DNA of 64,000 bases from assembly GCF_964204865.1 (NCBI RefSeq), contig NC_135256.1, forward strand, positions 22,224,703 to 22,288,702, written 5' to 3'. The DNA comes from Styela clava. Lineage: Eukaryota > Chordata > Ascidiacea > Stolidobranchia > Styelidae. Shown in pieces: positions 61,891 through 64,000 of the stretch (its first letter is position 1; each line of letters starts with the position of its first letter). The position numbers and the translations under genes are program-made. The notes under the pieces were generated by a model. The model searched no databases and was not told the DNA's origin. It saw only the letters and a program-made list of their open reading frames with translations.

Positions 61891-63580
61891 TATTGGGTAT
61901 CATAACAATTACGACATTGAATAATCTTCAATTTCTTGACGTAATGGAAATGAATGTGTAAAATCGTTTGAAGATTCCCGCAAAAACGAAAAACCGTGTT
62001 TACGATGAAAAGAGACTATATATTATTCGAAAATCAGCCGAAAATGTATTCGAATATTTGATTCGTTTTGGACAATCCTATTTACGAACCACAGTCTTCT
62101 TTTCTACAATACAACAATAATTTTCGACCCAATTCTTTAAAAAGGTTCGCCATTCCTGCTAGACTAACCCATCAAATTGCGTGTTCCCTGACTACTACAT
62201 GAAACATTAGCGTTTTCTGACCATCAAATGTTTGAGATTGTTTTGTAAAGTTCTAAAACAATTAGATTGAAACTTTTCAGTTGCAGATTAGTAGTAATTT
62301 GACTCCAGTGTAAATGTCGAATATTCAGGGAAGTATTTCACTAGCTTTATTTCGCTAAATGTCCGTACAATTATAGAGACCCTGCTCAGCGCAGAATGTT
62401 TTCAAAACATTTCGCCTATAAGTTTTTGAAAGTATAATTTCATTTGATTTCAATTGAAAATCTAGAAAGGCTTTTTTTATCTTATACTCACCAGAACAAA
62501 TATTACAATCATTAGATATGAATATGGAACGTATTACTAGCTCAAAATTAATCCCTCATCAAACGCATTTGAACGCGAAATAACGGTGCACGAAACTACG
62601 CCAGTTATAAGCACTATTAAATATTAAACAATGCGGATATATATAGCACCAAGGTCTAACCCACTTTATTCCAAACAGCACGGAAAATTTGTCGCAAATG
62701 CGTCTTTCCTTGGAATTCAATTGCAACAGAGAACAAGACTTGCGTTACACGTAACACATTAATTTATAAGTTGCTCCTTCGCTATCCAGTAAGACATGGG
62801 TTGGATTCTGTACCAGGTAATGGTAATTATGTTCCTCAAGAAGTAAAGCATGCAAGAAGATTCCTAAAAAGTCAAACTAGTCTTCGACATTTTCTCTCTG
62901 AAAAACGATAAAATGGATGAATTTGGTGGTTTCCAACATTTTGTGTTGAAATCTTCTATTAGTTGGTTTTTGAACTGTTTATACCAAAATCCCTATGTTT
63001 AATTACCTTGCCTTTTGTAGATTCTTTGCCAGTGTTATACAAAAGTCGCATTTTCATTTTTACGCAGTTCAAATAGTTTGTCGCGTTTTCATGAATAATA
63101 TTATACAAAAGTGAGTAATACTACAACGTATATTCCTATTGAAAGACTCTCCTCTAGATAGGAATTCACCCAATATCATAAAAATCATTTTATAGCATAA
63201 TATATCGAACACATCTTTACATCAAAAGGTTATATTCAAATTATAAAACCAATTAACTTCGAAAGAAATTTTGAGAATTGAAATTAACGAAACACGGAGA
63301 ATGAACTCTTCATGCAGTGTGAGCGTGAATTATGCCAAAAATATTTTAAAGCAAAACAGGATTCTTCTACATATATACTTGAGCAATTTAAAATATTTGT
63401 AATTGAAAAGAATTGTTTAATAACAGTATTTGGAATAGAAATATCGCAGGCTTCGGGGTGGTGTAAAAAATTGTAGGGACAATAATACCAGGGAAAAATT
63501 GAAATTTCCATGACGAAAGAGATAAAACATATGACCTCATAAATGATGGCACGATCCACAATGCTATGCCAGCCAATGCA
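61891..63580. other. no gene found
   Basis: AT-rich sequence with stop codons in all frames at short spacing. The minus-strand open frames at 63.3-63.7 kb overlap the foldback repeat and show no domain. No repeat family recognised in the rest. Confidence 0.4.
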
Positions 63581-63690
63581 GACCTCTTGAAATATGCGCA
63601 ACAAGCTGGCGCATAACCTGAACTCAGGTTGTGTACCAGGTTAGGGTTCAGGTGGTGCGACATCTTGGTGCGCATACTTCAGGAGTACCC
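63581..63690. repeat. foldback repeat, copy 2
   Basis: ATATGCGCAACAAGCTGGCG at the left pairs imperfectly with CATCTTGGTGCGCATACTTC at the right; the centre is GTGTACCAGGTTAGGGTTCA. The same family as 56533-56660, with the fragment at 43339. Confidence 0.7.
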
Positions 63691-63924
63691 AAAACTTGAT
63701 GAGAGAAACGTAATAATATATCAAACATTAAAAGATTGTATTAAAATTATTAATCAGAAAAATATAAAAAAAATGTTCAAGACTTGATGAGAAAAATGTA
63801 ATAATATATAAAACATTAAAATTAATCATAAAATAAAGACACGATGGACAATACCTTTCAAATGAATTTCAAAATGTGAAACACTGATCAGATTAGTTCC
63901 TTAAATTTGACAATGTTCGTTTCC
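63691..63924. other. no gene; short AT-rich duplication
   Basis: AAAACTTGATGAGAGAAACG/TAATAATATATCAAACATTAAA at about 63690 recurs near 63776 as AAGACTTGATGAGAAAAATG/TAATAATATATAAAACATTAAA, a tandem duplication of about 85 bases. Confidence 0.55.
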
Positions 63925-64000
63925 AAATCTGACACGCATTTCGCCATCCTTAACATGACACCCGTCAACCCACTGCCCTATTTCCCCTCCTTAATCTGAC
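63925..64000 (-). repeat. minisatellite edge related to the 51-kb array
   Basis: Reverse-complemented, the end of the window reads GTCAGATTAAGGAGGGGAAA, TAGGGCAGTGGGTTG and AAGGATGGCGAAATGCGTGT, then CAGATT. This shares GGATGGCGAAATGCG and CAGATTA with the units at 50995-51285. The array probably continues beyond the window. Confidence 0.6.

Overview
The window is eukaryotic nuclear DNA from an animal. It is AT-rich, its genes are split by GT-AG introns, its proteins resemble mammalian mitochondrial and metabolic enzymes, and it is crowded with class II transposons and tRNA-derived SINEs. There are no operons, Shine-Dalgarno sites or bacterial genes. Compact genes and intronless housekeeping genes fit an invertebrate; a tunicate or another invertebrate deuterostome is my best guess, but nothing in the sequence proves it.

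Seven protein-coding genes can be built, every one ending in a clean reading frame. From left to right: an intronless cytosolic 5'-nucleotidase (NT5C1 type, minus, 3570-4649); a nine-exon gene for an unrecognised 741-residue low-complexity protein (minus, 13690-18929); an eleven-exon MB21D2 nucleotidyltransferase-fold gene (plus, 23609-30073); an intronless class III alcohol dehydrogenase ADH5 (minus, 31027-32178), tail to tail with MB21D2; an intronless TAP26/FYV7-type rRNA-processing protein (CCDC59, minus, 32791-33207); a seventeen-exon very-long-chain acyl-CoA dehydrogenase (ACADVL, plus, 35260-45481); and a three-exon complex I subunit NDUFA1 (minus, 47217-49123). ACADVL and NDUFA1 both act in mitochondria (beta-oxidation and the respiratory chain). 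I see no functional cluster beyond that.

The rest is mostly repeats. Several non-autonomous hAT-type elements still show 8-bp target-site duplications: 2703-3118, 8897-10233, 11271-13445, 38762-39057, 43438-44011, 54703-55237 and 57223-58691. Two of the remaining hAT-related features carry decayed transposase C-termini (about 9213-9488 minus; about 6770-7135 plus). There is also a deleted pogo-like transposase, a palindromic element with GGGTCT termini and exact 8-bp duplications that carries many TGACGT motifs, a small TA-flanked palindromic element, two foldback repeats, and about ten copies of one tRNA-derived SINE. Elements are often nested: TA element in SINE, hAT in hAT-like repeat, hAT in interspersed repeat.

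From about 50 kb to the right end the window holds no recognisable gene. It has minisatellites near 50.4, 51.0 and 61.2 kb, clusters of a GGTACC/ACCGGT palindrome motif, and decayed transposon DNA. The last bases carry, in inverted orientation, sequence related to the 51-kb minisatellite.
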